This document shows positions 48,401-56,000 of a DNA stretch of 64,000 bases, piece after piece. A program made the translations under genes and the position numbers. The stretch is from Euleptes europaea (taxonomy: Eukaryota; Chordata; Lepidosauria; Squamata; Sphaerodactylidae). How positions within the stretch are numbered: position 1 is the first letter of the stretch; every line of letters starts with the position of its first letter. The notes beneath the pieces are model-generated. The model saw only the letters and a program-made list of their open reading frames with translations, was not told the origin of the DNA and did no database searches. The stretch lies in NCBI RefSeq assembly GCF_029931775.1, contig NC_079323.1, positions 3,135,001 through 3,199,000 of the forward strand, written 5' to 3'.

Positions 48401-51400
48401 GTACTGCGGCCTAAAGCATGACATCCTGCCCATTACTCGAAGTACGTGCCTGCTATGCAATTTCTGCATCGTCCGACGCATCATGTTTAAATGCTGATGC
48501 TTTATTATCAGGTTTGTTTCGGATTTCTGGTTGCTTCCAAAACTCTACAAGCCAAATCCTTTTGCACTGTTCACGGGATGCCTCATACTGTTGATTGTAT
48601 TTGACCTACGCTACATAATCCGCCGTGAGCTTTGACGAGAAAGGGGGACCGGAAATCTTGTAAATAAGTAAATACATATTATTAGTGACAATGCCTGGCC
48701 TCTGCATAGCATCTCCAGCATCACATGCTTTTAATCACAGTAATTCATACAACGACCCTGTGCAGTAGGCCAATCCCTTATCTGCAAGAGAATGCCGCGC
48801 TTAGCAAGCAGACATGCTAGAGACGAGCTCAACAGGGGCTTTTTTCCAGAGAACTGCTGGAAAGGTACAGCAGAGGGAAGAATCTAAGACAGGGGTGTCA
48901 AACATACGGCCCGGGGGCCGGATCCAGCCCCTTGAAAGCTCTTATCCGGCCTGGAAGCCAGTCGGCAGCCATCACCACCCCAGTCTCGATCTGGGCTGGC
49001 AAGGCATGGCCCTGCCCAACCAAGTGACATTTATGTTATATCCGGCCCTCGTAATAAATTAAGTTTGACACCTCTGATCTAAGCTGTGGACACACACGGG
49101 TGGCGACAGAGAGAGCGTCAGGCAGTAGAAATGGTTTGTGTGAGCTTAAGGCTGCACGCTGAACAGTCCTGAGTCAGCACTGGAGGGCGAGCTTGTCAGT
49201 CTCGAGAGCAAATCTAGTAGGAGAGCACCTATCCACTCAGCTGAAGTTGATTCAGTAAGGTGGAGGAAACTCTCTGGCAGCGAGCACAGAGGTCAGAAAC
49301 GCAGCTACTACGAGGATTCAAGATGAAAGGCTTAACAGTGGGGGCCGTATCCAAGGCCTTCCGTCACGAAAGTGATCCCAGTGTTCCATTGAAGAAAAAA
49401 TAGTAGCCACGCCACACCAACATTGCAATCAAACCCCAAAATGTGGCTAAGGGACAACACTCATAGATTTAATTATGTACCACCATTATAACCACCTATA
49501 TATACTAACATTATAACTACCTGTATGTTTTGACTGAAATGCATCCAAAGTAACAATACACAATATGCCAGTAGAATTATTGTGTATTGTCACTTTGGAT
49601 GTATTTCAGTCAGTATAGATAGGTGGTTATAATGTAGGTACATAATTAAATCTATGAGTATTGTCCCTTAGCCACACGCTTTTGTTTTTTGGGGTTTGAT
49701 TCCAAGTGTTCCATTACCACTGGTCAAAGCAATGTTCCCACTGGTTGAGCTTTCACTGCCACTGACCCAATACTCTGCCCCAGCAAACGTGGACGTTCTG
49801 ACCCTTCCACTCAAGCAGCTCCTATTGCTGCATGATTGTGAAAATAAAACAGGGGTGTTCTATCAGGTTACTGGATGTATATTATGCTATAGTCTGTGTA
49901 TGAGATTCTTGGGACCCCTGCCCCTCCTCCTCGCACTTCTCCTTCCTCACACAGTATGTTCCAGTCAATGGGTTCCAGAACATATTTTAAGATGCCAGAT
50001 TTCAGTGGCAGAGCATCTGCTTTGCATGCAGAGGATCCCAGGTTCAATCCCTGGCATCTCCAGTTAAAAGGACCAGGCTGTAGGCGATGTGAAAGATCTC
50101 TGTCTGAGACTCTGGAGAGCAGCTGCCAGTCTGAGTAGACAATAATGACTTTGATGGATCAATAGTCAGATTCAGTATAAGGCAGGTTCATAGGTGTTTA
50201 GGGAGGGGCTGTGACTCAGTGGCATTCACCTGGCATGCCAAAGGTCCCAGGTTCCATCCCCAGCATCTCCAGTTACAGACAAGGCAGTAGGATGCAAAAG
50301 ACCTCTGCCAAAGACCCTGGAGAGCTACTGCCAATTAGGGAGGGGCCATGGCTCAGTGGCAGAGCGTCTGCTTGGCGTGCAGAAGGTTCCAGTTTCAATC
50401 TCCAGCATCTCCAGTTGAGAGGACCAGGTAGGAGGTGATGTGAAAGACCTCCGGCTGAGACCCTAGAGAAATGCTGTCTAATGGGGAGGGGCTGTGGCTA
50501 GGTGGCCAAGCATCTGCTTGGCATGCAGAAGGTCCTCGGTTCAATCCCTGGCAGCTCCAGTTAAAAGGACCAGGCAGTGGGTGATGTGAAAGGTGATGTG
50601 CTCTCCAGCTGATACCCTGTAGAGCAGCTGCCAGTCTGAGTAGACAATACTGGATGTGATGGACCAAGGGTCTGATTCATATAAGGTAGCTTCACATGTT
50701 CCAGTAAATGGTACCACATCTCTTCTACTTTACGAGACTGACCCAGCCCATGAGACACTCCCAACATAGGGGGGGAAAACAAGCAGTCTACCCCTCCCCC
50801 AGTGTCCCATCTGTAAATAGCCACACCCTGGCACAGTTCTCTTCTCTTCTTTTAAAAGCAGCATATCCTACCCTTCATAAAAAGCTCCCCCTCCCCCTGC
50901 GTGGGCATAGCATGCTGCTTAAGCAACTTAACTACAAACTGGGAGCTCCTTAGTTTGAGCCCTGCCAGGAACTCTCTGGGTAGCCTCAGGGAAGCCGCTC
51001 TCCACCCCACAAATGAATGATCAAAGCCCCAGACGGCAAGTTACGAGCCTTCAAAATACCAGGTGTGATTTTGTTAGCATCGTGCTGAGCCTGAAAGGTA
51101 GGTCACTATTAAGCGTGGATTGCAGGTGCCGCAGAGGCAAGAAAAAAAGAAAGCATAGTGTCAAGCTGCCCTTTCGGTCTCAGCCATCCTCCCACTCACA
51201 ACGTGGCGATGACGGCGACCTACCTTGCAGGGAATCCAGTAACCACATTAGCCAGGTTTTGCAGCAAAAATCTAGGGCACGCCTCGCAGGCTAACATTTT
51301 ATTCCAGCGCCTGTCTGCCTTTGTGAGTCAGCACTCCTGTTCTGACTCCCAAATAGTGACACTTAAGAGTAAAACGTCGTTAAAGGTGCCCTGGACTCCC

Positions 51401-52242
51401 TTGCTTAAATGTTGCCACCCTGTAGGGTCGTTCTGAAGACTGCAACCAGCTGTCGTGTGCGCTTTGAACACCATCATCATGCACTATCCTACTAGAGCAG
51501 GGGTCACTGGGGGAGGAGGGGGGTACGTGGGAGGAGGAGAAGGACCGTAGTTCAAAAACACATACAGAGTATTCGGTTGCACATTGCTAGGACAGGGCAG
51601 AGTGGAAGAGAGAGGACATGATGTACAAATCTGAGTCTGACGAAGGGAGTTGTAGGGGAGGGGCCGTGGCTCAGTGGCAGAGCATCTGCTTGGCATGCAG
51701 AAGGCCCCAGGTTCAATCCCCGTCCTCTCCAGTTAAAGGGACTAGGCAAGGAGGTGATGTGAAAGACCCCTGCCTGAGACCCTGGAGAGCCGCTGCCGGT
51801 CTGAGTAGACCATGCTGACTTTAATGGACAGAGGGTCTGATTCAGTATAAGGCAGCTTCATGTGTACGTGGTTGCGAATTTCCTGCATTGTGCAGGGGGT
51901 TCGACTAGATGACCCTTGGGGATCCCTTCCAGCTCTACGTTTCTAATTGTTCGACCATTGGGAGCAGCCCCTCCCTTTAACATAATACACCCCCCCAGCA
52001 CACACACACGCTCCTTGCTTTGGAAAGAGCGCCAGCCACACCCCCTGACGTCACCCTTTGCAAGAGGCCACGCCCCTCCCGGTCCCCCCGCACCTGCCGC
52101 CCCGCCCGATGACGTCACGCCCATGCCCCCCCTTCTCCTACCCCATGCGCATCTTGGGCAAGGCCTGGCTGCTGCCCCCCGCGGGGCCCGGAGGGCGGGG
52201 CGGCAGGCGGCCCAGCTGCAGCTGCTTCTCCAGGGCGGACAT
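30433..52242 (-). CDS. PPME1: PPME1, protein phosphatase methylesterase 1 (complete, 14 coding exons)
   Basis: Serine hydrolase of the alpha/beta-hydrolase fold that removes the methyl ester from the C-terminal Leu of the PP2A catalytic subunit. Exons, 5' to 3' on the - strand: 52242-52142, 45640-45547, 45393-45301, 41407-41350, 41240-41189, 39135-38981, 38003-37913, 37767-37702, 35982-35853, 35141-35012, 33846-33802, 32419-32355, 31565-31498, 30451-30433. Total 1167 nt, 388 aa plus stop; human is 386. The nucleophile motif GHSMGG gives Ser156, CMIDVVEG the acidic residue Asp181, and CGHAVHED the catalytic His351 (349 in human). An acidic stretch ([15 protein letters not shown]) in exon 9 is two residues longer than human. 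All introns are GT-AG except the second, which is AT-AC. The start is the ATG in the CpG island, giving [17 protein letters not shown]. It is head to head with C2CD3 and looks functional. Confidence 0.97.
30550..31033 (+). mobile_element. tRNA-derived SINE (GTTGTTGTGAGGATAAAA type) with another SINE inside
   Basis: Head agccagtgcagtgtagcgg, middle gggttgttgtgaggataaaa, end ggtataaataaagg. Interrupted at 30709-30965 by a reverse SINE of the (TTC)n-tail family. Lies in PPME1 intron 13. Confidence 0.8.
30709..30965 (-). mobile_element. tRNA-derived SINE ((TTC)n tail family)
   Basis: From gaagagttg to the head ccacgctggctctta, nested in 30550-31033. Confidence 0.85.
31060..31255 (+). mobile_element. 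tRNA-derived SINE (GTTGTTGTGAGG type)
   Basis: gggttcaaatccccgctctg B box and ttgttgtgaggcttaaaac. Confidence 0.7.
31498..31565 (-). CDS. PPME1: PPME1 exon 13
   Basis: [20 protein letters not shown] then FQ and two bases of the final Cys-region codon. Donor GTGAGG at 31497. Reading through the donor meets TGA at 31496-31494, so splicing to exon 14 decides the C-terminus. Its acceptor pyrimidine tract comes from an adjacent SINE tail. Confidence 0.94.
31574..32090 (-). mobile_element. tRNA-derived SINE with about six head units, next to a PPME1 exon
   Basis: The tail begins 9 bp from PPME1 exon 13 and gives that exon's pyrimidine tract. At about 31740-32075 the head segment (ggagtggggaat...ctccagattagagtcc) is repeated about six times with a period near 50 bp. 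Confidence 0.85.
32355..32419 (-). CDS. PPME1: PPME1 exon 12 (catalytic His)
   Basis: [20 protein letters not shown] then K. The His of GHAVHED is the catalytic base (His349 in human). Acceptor CCTACAG, donor GTGAGT. Confidence 0.96.
32432..32640 (-). mobile_element. CR1 LINE 3' end
   Basis: Starts agaatcatagaatcatcaag 13 bp from PPME1 exon 12; runs through cctggccaatctggcctgg. Confidence 0.8.
32778..33112 (-). mobile_element. tRNA-Ala-like SINE with two heads
   Basis: Tail gtgaagctgccttccagtg, then two heads each with gattgaacctggg and a ctgcatgccaagcag-like stem. Confidence 0.85.
33802..33846 (-). CDS. PPME1: PPME1 exon 11 (45 bp)
   Basis: Small exon coding [14 protein letters not shown] with split Gly codons at both ends. 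Acceptor TTTGTAG, donor GTAACC. Confidence 0.95.
33903..34045 (+). mobile_element. Repeat with hammerhead-like core
   Basis: CTGAAGA (33912-33918), a short stem GTGA/TCAC, and GAAA (33936-33939), then agttttgttagtctttaagg and agactaacacagctgccc. Same end sequence as 54400-54515, close to a Penelope-like fragment. Confidence 0.5.
34210..34412. mobile_element. Hairpin repeat, Penelope-associated type
   Basis: Inverted halves (agtccagtagcaccttgga / tctaaggtgctaccggat) around a gggagctttgactctc centre. Confidence 0.55.
34609..34924 (-). mobile_element. tRNA-derived SINE, full length
   Basis: gaagaagagttggttttt to ccacgctggctctc; 87 bp from PPME1 exon 10. Confidence 0.9.
35012..35141 (-). CDS. 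PPME1: PPME1 exon 10
   Basis: [20 protein letters not shown] then [20 protein letters not shown]. Acceptor CTCACAG, donor GTAAGC. Confidence 0.96.
35450..35565 (-). mobile_element. SINE fragment (GTTGTTGTGAGG family)
   Basis: ctgtgaggtaggttaggctg through attcaaatcccaggtcc. Confidence 0.6.
35578..35692 (+). mobile_element. CR1 LINE 3' fragment
   Basis: ctgctgcagtcgtcttgttt to tccagcagggcctttctg, followed by a hAT right end (gttggggacccctgctcg) near 35772-35789. Confidence 0.75.
35853..35982 (-). CDS. PPME1: PPME1 exon 9 (acidic loop)
   Basis: [19 protein letters not shown], a run of Glu/Asp, then [12 protein letters not shown]. It matches the disordered acidic insert of the family and varies in length. 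Acceptor GTATTAG, donor GTGAGG. Confidence 0.95.
36149..36357 (+). mobile_element. tRNA-Ala-like SINE, full length
   Basis: ggggccgtggctcagtggta head with ggttcaatccccgg B box; tail agaaggcagcttcatgtg. Confidence 0.9.
36530..37125. mobile_element. Degraded repeat block
   Basis: A hairpin pair (attggttcttctgggctg / ccggataacctacaagaacca) at about 36530-36690, of a Penelope-associated type, then two LINE-like 3' ends with tttatttattt near 36964. Assignments are tentative. Confidence 0.4.
37129..37345 (-). mobile_element. tRNA-Ala-like SINE
   Basis: Tail tctgaagctgccttctactg to head tggctatggcccctccc. Confidence 0.85.
37702..37767 (-). CDS. PPME1: PPME1 exon 8
   Basis: 66 bp coding [20 protein letters not shown] then K. 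Acceptor CCACAG, donor GTAGGT. Confidence 0.95.
37913..38003 (-). CDS. PPME1: PPME1 exon 7
   Basis: [20 protein letters not shown] then KSIENAIEW. Part of the lid/insert region of the enzyme. Acceptor GGTTAG, donor GTGAGC. Confidence 0.95.
38110..38468. mobile_element. Two tRNA-derived SINE parts in opposite orientation
   Basis: Reverse copy 38110-38372 truncated in its head, then a + strand 3' part to 38464 ending in accaactcttcttctt. Confidence 0.75.
38605..38895 (-). mobile_element. tRNA-derived SINE
   Basis: gaagaagagttggttttt tail to tccactacacctgatgc head; 86 bp from PPME1 exon 6. Confidence 0.85.
38981..39135 (-). CDS. PPME1: PPME1 exon 6 (catalytic Ser and Asp)
   Basis: 51 full codons, [20 protein letters not shown] then GHSMGG to CMIDVVE. 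It holds the nucleophile Ser156 and acid Asp181. Donor GTAAGG. Confidence 0.97.
39548..40135 (-). mobile_element. tRNA-Ala-like SINE with four tandem heads
   Basis: One tail (39558-39620) and four heads whose B-box cores are near 39690, 39835, 39975 and 40080. Period about 120-150 bp. Confidence 0.85.
40863..41095 (-). mobile_element. CR1 LINE 3' end
   Basis: ataagaacataagaaaggcc through gcatcatgactagtatcc. Confidence 0.85.
41189..41240 (-). CDS. PPME1: PPME1 exon 5
   Basis: 52 bp coding [16 protein letters not shown] with split codons at both ends. Acceptor TTTTGCAG, donor GTACGT. Confidence 0.94.
41350..41407 (-). CDS. PPME1: PPME1 exon 4
   Basis: 58 bp: [19 protein letters not shown] plus one base. 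Acceptor CTTGCAG, donor GTAAGT. Confidence 0.95.
41441..42200 (+). mobile_element. tRNA-derived SINE split by a CR1 fragment
   Basis: Head agccagtgtagtgcagcagt at 41440, end aaggtggcatataaatg near 42190. The gap 41563-42095 is a reverse CR1 3' end starting aacataagaaaagccctgc. Confidence 0.82.
41563..42095 (-). mobile_element. CR1 LINE 3' end
   Basis: About 530 bp, same subfamily as 18799-21890; codes the last residues ([11 protein letters not shown]) before the 3' UTR. Confidence 0.88.
42200..43100. other. PPME1 intron 3 stretch, nothing recognised
   Basis: No repeat family or exon recognised; open frames do not resemble known proteins. Confidence 0.4.
43113..43785 (+). mobile_element. Hairpin repeat split by a CR1 fragment
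   Basis: Left half gggtagccatgttggcctgc to agatttttggggtat, right half gggagctttgactcttgg to tgctactggactcgaatc. The CR1 3' end (43196-43697, + strand) lies between. Confidence 0.75.
43196..43697 (+). mobile_element. CR1 LINE 3' end
   Basis: Codes [20 protein letters not shown] and [10 protein letters not shown], then the 3' UTR ending ttcttatgttcttatg. Confidence 0.9.
43794..44096 (+). mobile_element. tRNA-derived SINE
   Basis: Head cagcgtggtgtagtggtta, with a short internal duplication of cccagctcctccacatg, tail accaactcttcttctt. Confidence 0.88.
44655..44895 (+). mobile_element. CR1 LINE 3' fragment
   Basis: [20 protein letters not shown] and [11 protein letters not shown], cut by the MITE that follows. 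Confidence 0.8.
44902..45103 (+). mobile_element. TAGGGTTGCC MITE
   Basis: tagggttgccaggtccc to ttggaaacccta, 202 bp. Confidence 0.82.
45301..45393 (-). CDS. PPME1: PPME1 exon 3
   Basis: 31 codons [19 protein letters not shown] through [10 protein letters not shown], including the oxyanion-side HGGG motif of the hydrolase fold. Follows the AC acceptor; donor GTGAGT. Confidence 0.96.
45394..45546 (-). other. PPME1: AT-AC (U12-type) intron 2 of PPME1
   Basis: 153-bp intron starting ATATCCTTTT and ending TAC, with a branch-site-like TCTTTAAC 9 nt before the terminal AC dinucleotide's end. These are the hallmarks of minor-spliceosome AT-AC introns. No GT-AG alternative gives the conserved junction GKD|TFRIY. 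The intron is stop-free in the reading frame of the flanking exons. Confidence 0.9.
45547..45640 (-). CDS. PPME1: PPME1 exon 2
   Basis: Codes [20 protein letters not shown] through ESDSGKD. Its donor is ATATCCTTTT, a U12 AT-AC type, so the exon ends at the GAT codon. Confidence 0.95.
45681..45912 (-). mobile_element. tRNA-derived SINE (GTTGTTGTGAGG type)
   Basis: ttttatcctcacaacgaccc to caccatgtcacactggct. Confidence 0.8.
46229..46700 (-). mobile_element. CR1 LINE 3' end
   Basis: ttcataagaacataagaaaa start; codes [18 protein letters not shown] in reverse; continues into another CR1-like piece. Confidence 0.8.
46743..47041 (-). mobile_element. tRNA-derived SINE
   Basis: ggagaagaagagttggtttt tail to actacaccacgctgga head. 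Confidence 0.9.
47689..47886 (+). mobile_element. TAGGGTTGCC MITE, older subfamily
   Basis: tttgccaagtccaggatg start, core intact, right end lost (cacacctggagttg). Confidence 0.6.
47888..48092 (-). mobile_element. tRNA-Ala-like SINE
   Basis: cataaagctgccttctactg to cacagagccatggcccctt. Confidence 0.87.
48100..48889. other. PPME1 intron 1 stretch, nothing recognised
   Basis: No exon or known repeat seen between the SINE and the hAT MITE. Confidence 0.4.
48890..49076. mobile_element. hAT MITE (CAGGGGTGTCAAAC type)
   Basis: 187 bp, left end CAGGGGTGTCAAAC, right end GTTTGACACCTCTG, flanks atctaaga / atctaagc (7 of 8 bp match). Confidence 0.88.
49391..49704. mobile_element. Fold-back insertion FB2
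   Basis: A 36-nt non-palindromic end (49391-49426), then imperfect inverted arms from about 49427 to 49701 around a centre near 49573. Exact 11-bp duplication AGTGTTCCATT (49380-49390, 49705-49715). Confidence 0.85.
50000..50700 (+). mobile_element. tRNA-Ala-like SINE array, four heads
   Basis: Heads begin near 50005, 50202, 50339 and 50484, the later ones with ggggcygtggct starts; tails ending ggcaggttcat (50192) and aaggtagcttcacatg (50696). Confidence 0.85.
51654..51860 (+). mobile_element. tRNA-Ala-like SINE, full length
   Basis: gaggggccgtggctcagtgg head to aaggcagcttcatgtg tail. Confidence 0.92.
51866..51946 (+). mobile_element. CR1 LINE 3' terminus
   Basis: gcgaatttcctgcattgtgc to ccagctctacgtttctaa, directly upstream of the CpG island. 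Confidence 0.75.
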
Positions 52243-52980
52243 GGCGAGCGGCGCAGTCCGGGCGGAGCGGGAGCGCGAGAGGGGCGGGGAGCGGGCGAGA
52301 TCCGGGCCCCGCCCGCCTGCCTGCCTGCCAGGAGCCGCCGGCCAGCCGCTCCCAGCAGCCGCCGCGCGGCCGCCCACCGGAAGTGCGCCACCGCGGCCCC
52401 ACGGGAAATGAAGTTCTTCTCCGAAGGGACTGAGCGGAGGGGAGGCGCCGTTCGTGGGGGACGCTAGCCGGAAGTACCCGTGGGGCACTATGGGAAATGG
52501 AGTTCGCGAGACGCGAAAAGCGCGACAGGCCACCGAGGCTTGAAAGAAAGACGGGGATCAAAATGTTTCTGTGAGGGAACGCAAGGTGCATTGTGGGAAA
52601 TGGAGTCTTTACGCAGCTCGGAAGGAGAAAGTCTCTGGTCAGCCTTGTCCTAACTTAGAATTCTCTTTATCTCCGAGCGGACGACGGAGACCCTGATTAC
52701 TAATGAGGGTAACCGGAAGTTGCCTCATCTCTTCCGCTTGGGAGACCGACGGGGGGGAGGGCTCGTTGTTGCCATCGCGATGGGAATTCCCTTTCCATAG
52801 GGCAGAGGTTCGCGCTGGAGTCTCGCAGAGCCTTCTGGGGGTTGTAGTTCGAAGACAAAAGAATGAGCCGGCCCGGTTATTTCGCCGCCGTTGCCGCCAC
52901 GTTCCCAGAGGGCCTTGCGGGCCTGGCCGTTGCTAAGCAGCGGGAAGCGAACTCGGGCCTACTTTGGGCCGGGCCAGAGG
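52000..52980. promoter_or_regulatory. Bidirectional CpG-island promoter between PPME1 and C2CD3
   Basis: GC-rich, CpG-dense interval holding PPME1 exon 1 (-) and reaching the C2CD3 ATG (+), with 738 bp between the two start codons. I saw no TATA box at a convincing position. Several GGAAGT/CGGAAGT ETS-like sites are present (near 52379, 52470, 52715), a common feature of shared housekeeping promoters. The head-to-head pair is also found in human. Confidence 0.8.
52142..52242 (-). CDS. PPME1: PPME1 exon 1 (start codon)
   Basis: ATG at 52242-52240; codes [19 protein letters not shown] through LPKMRMG. Lies in the CpG island. Donor GTAGGA, phase 2. Confidence 0.95.
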
Positions 52981-53045
52981 ATGAAGCAGAAGAAGCCCAA
53001 GGGCGGCCCGGCTCGGACCGGGCCTGGACGCAAACGGAAAGGTGA
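52863..53045 (+). other. Upstream ORF overlapping the C2CD3 start
   Basis: An ATG at 52863 opens 60 codons that overlap the C2CD3 ATG in another frame. If transcription starts upstream of it, it could lower C2CD3 translation. The peptide resembles nothing recognised, and the 5' end of the transcript is unknown. Confidence 0.3.
52981..53041 (+). CDS. C2CD3: C2CD3 exon 1 (start codon)
   Basis: ATG at 52981, [20 protein letters not shown] plus one base; donor gtgagc. The Lys/Arg-rich N-terminus matches human in kind (MKQRKG...). Confidence 0.92.
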
Positions 53046-56000
53046 GCGGAGGGGCGGCGGGTTCAAATTGGGGCCCTTTCGCTGACCTTGGGCCAGCAGT
53101 TATTTTTTCTCAGCCTAGCCTACCTTGAAGGGTTGTTGTGAGCGGAGAGGAAATGTACATATGCCGCCCTAAGCTTGGAGAATAAGCTGAATAAAAGTAT
53201 ACTGGATAGGTCGACTGTGAAGGAAAGATGGTTTCCTAAGGGTGTTCCTCCAAGGGTTGCCAATAACCTGGAGGGGGGAAAGCGTCCTGGCCTTTTAAAC
53301 AGAGGCTTTGAAGGGATGTTATGTAGGTCATACTATTTCTCTCCATGCTGTGAAAAACTTCACCTGTCCATGCATTCAAGTTCTGCTAAAAGAACGGTGC
53401 TTTTTATTCCTCCAGGCCTATTGGCAACCGAATTCGCTTCTTAACTTTTGGGATTGATACATAACATTGAGGACATGTCATTAAAAAACAAACAACCAGC
53501 CCAGAACTGACCTGGGTTGTCAGAAGCTCCTTGAAAAGATTTCTTCCCAATCGTGACGATGCTCGCATGGAGAAATCAGCATTGGTAACGAGACAGGAAC
53601 CCCAGGTCTCTATTAAGTCCCGGAGAATGCATAGTCTTCAGCTTCGTTATTAGCTATAATTCAGCAGCCTCTCTTTCTAGTCTCACTTTGTAAATCAGCA
53701 ACCAAATGCCCTGGAAGGTTAAAATGTTCCCCCGCTGGTTTCTGAACGTTGTGGTTTCTGATGTCAGACTTATGTCCATTCAATCTTTGTCGCAGGGACC
53801 GGACTGTTGGTCCAGTGTAGAGGGTGGAAGGGCATTGCTGGCATGAGATGGCATAAATCGCGTTAGAAGATGAGCAGGGGTATGAACCTGTGATAGTATG
53901 TCCTTAAAAAAAAAACCCTACAAGAACCGACCTGGGCTGTCAGAAGCTCCGTGAAAAGATTTCATCCTAGTCGTGACGACACTCGCCAGTATTCTTATGA
54001 GAGTCTCCGCTTCAAAAAAAGTGACATTTCTTCCAAAACAAAAAGCTTTGCAGACTTGCATCTACGTTAAACCTGGTAAATCTCAGTGGCCAGATTTTGT
54101 GCTTTTCTCCTTCCACTTAACCTGACCTGCACAAAAGATATTCGTGCTTGTGAAATTCCAGGCTCTGTCGTGTGGCACAAGCACATGCTTTTGTTTTGAG
54201 AGCCTGGTGCTGTCATAACTCGTCCACAATCATTGGGAAGAGACACTGTACGCAATCCTGTGCTAAAGAGTCACTGTTTATCCTAAAGATAATTTTTTGC
54301 TGTACAAAAGAGCAAGTGTCCCGTAAAGACTAACAAAGACTAACAAAATTTCTGGCAGGGTGGGAGCTTTCATGAGTCACAGCTCACGGATATCTGAAGA
54401 AGTGAGCTGTGACTCACAAAAGCTCACACCCTGCCAGAAATTTTGTTAGTCTTTAAGGCACTACTGGACTTTTGCTCTTTTCTACTGCTGCAGACAGACT
54501 AACACAGCTACCCATTATAAATTTTTGCTGAATAAGTCTCAAGTTAAGATCCATGGAGAGAGCAGGTATAAACTCTAAGGTTACATCCCATTGCTTTGGT
54601 AAAATAGAGCGATCTAGCGGCTTATTCCATTCATTCTTGAGACTTTGCATGTAATATTTATTGACATCAAATACGTATGAACAAATATTGTAGGTTTCAT
54701 TTTCTGCATTTATAGAATTAGAGTTTCCAGGAGCAAAGAGGAATTTGAGACACGGGATAATGCCTCAGGGCCGTATTTAGATACCAACAGATGTTACCGT
54801 TGTAAATTGAACCATCAGAAAGCTAAGGTGTAACTATCTCACCAGAATACCTGTATCAGCTGTTAAATAAGAGCAACAACAAACTAACTAACTATGGCAG
54901 GCTATGATGCACTGTATTTTATTTTTTTAGGTGAGAGGAAACATTGAAAGCAGGCAGCATGGATCTGCCTGCATGCCGGCTCGAAAGGTCCGGGTTTTGG
55001 ATCAGTCCGGATATGGGATGTCCGGATAAGGGATACTCTACCTGTAGTGCAAATTAACAAGTATGCCTGATGGTATGAACTAAGATCAGGGAAACCAAAT
55101 CCTCCTTAATTGAATGGAAGTTGCATCCTCTTTAAAGAAATCCGAGGTGGTGGGGAACCCCACATAAATTTCGGAAACAAAGTATTAATTTTATGACTAT
55201 ATCTGCAGGGTATATAGAAAGGAATTGCATGTGAAATATAAATAATCCTAGGTATAATATTCAGCACTAATGTATGGAGAACCTTTGCGACTCTCCATTG
55301 CTTGGTTTTATCCAGTCCCAATACCTCCTCTCCTGTTTTTCCCAGGCCTTAGTGATGTCTCCCCCTCCACCAGTTTGCCCCCACTGGTCGAAGGCCAACT
55401 GCGCTGCTTTCTGAATCTGACCGTTAGTAAAATCTTATGGATGGTGACCAAACCTCCAGCTTCCGTTGTTGTGCGCGTGAGGTGGTGGGGAGAAACTTCG
55501 GACGGGACTGTCTTCATCCCCCGGGGCACTTCTCAGGTCGAACAGAAAACGTTTAAAACCACCACCCGCTACCCAATTCGGTGTGGCCCAAAACAGTTTG
55601 CTTCCTATCTGACAGGTATGTATTGAGCCCTTGAGTTATAAAAATGTGGCCTATTGGTTGTGGGATTTGGGGTGGGTCCATAGCTCTGGCAAGATTCCTG
55701 TCACTAGATCTGTCATGTCAGCTCCAACGCTTAGGAAGGAGCAGAGCAAAAAAATGTGAAATTATTCTGTCTTGTGGACATATATGCTCGTTTTTGTAGT
55801 TAACATGACGAGGTACCTTAATGGGACTTACTGCTTTGTGCAAAAGCAAGATTCGAATCCAGGCGCACCTTAAAGACCATAAGGATTTTCCAGTGTATGA
55901 GCTTCGGAGAGTCAAAGCTCCCTTCATCAGAGACTGTTTTGTGCAGAGCGCACGTTCTGTGTTGCTAGACAAAGACTTGTTGATTTGCTGGCCATGGGAA

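Noticed and set aside
51654-51730. Functional tRNA-Ala gene
   Set aside because: The head looks tRNA-like but it continues into the SINE body and tail and recurs at least ten times in the window.
51916-52591. Long GC-rich open frames on both strands (up to 183 codons)
   Set aside because: They are by-products of high GC in the promoter island and overlap PPME1 exon 1; no domain is recognisable.
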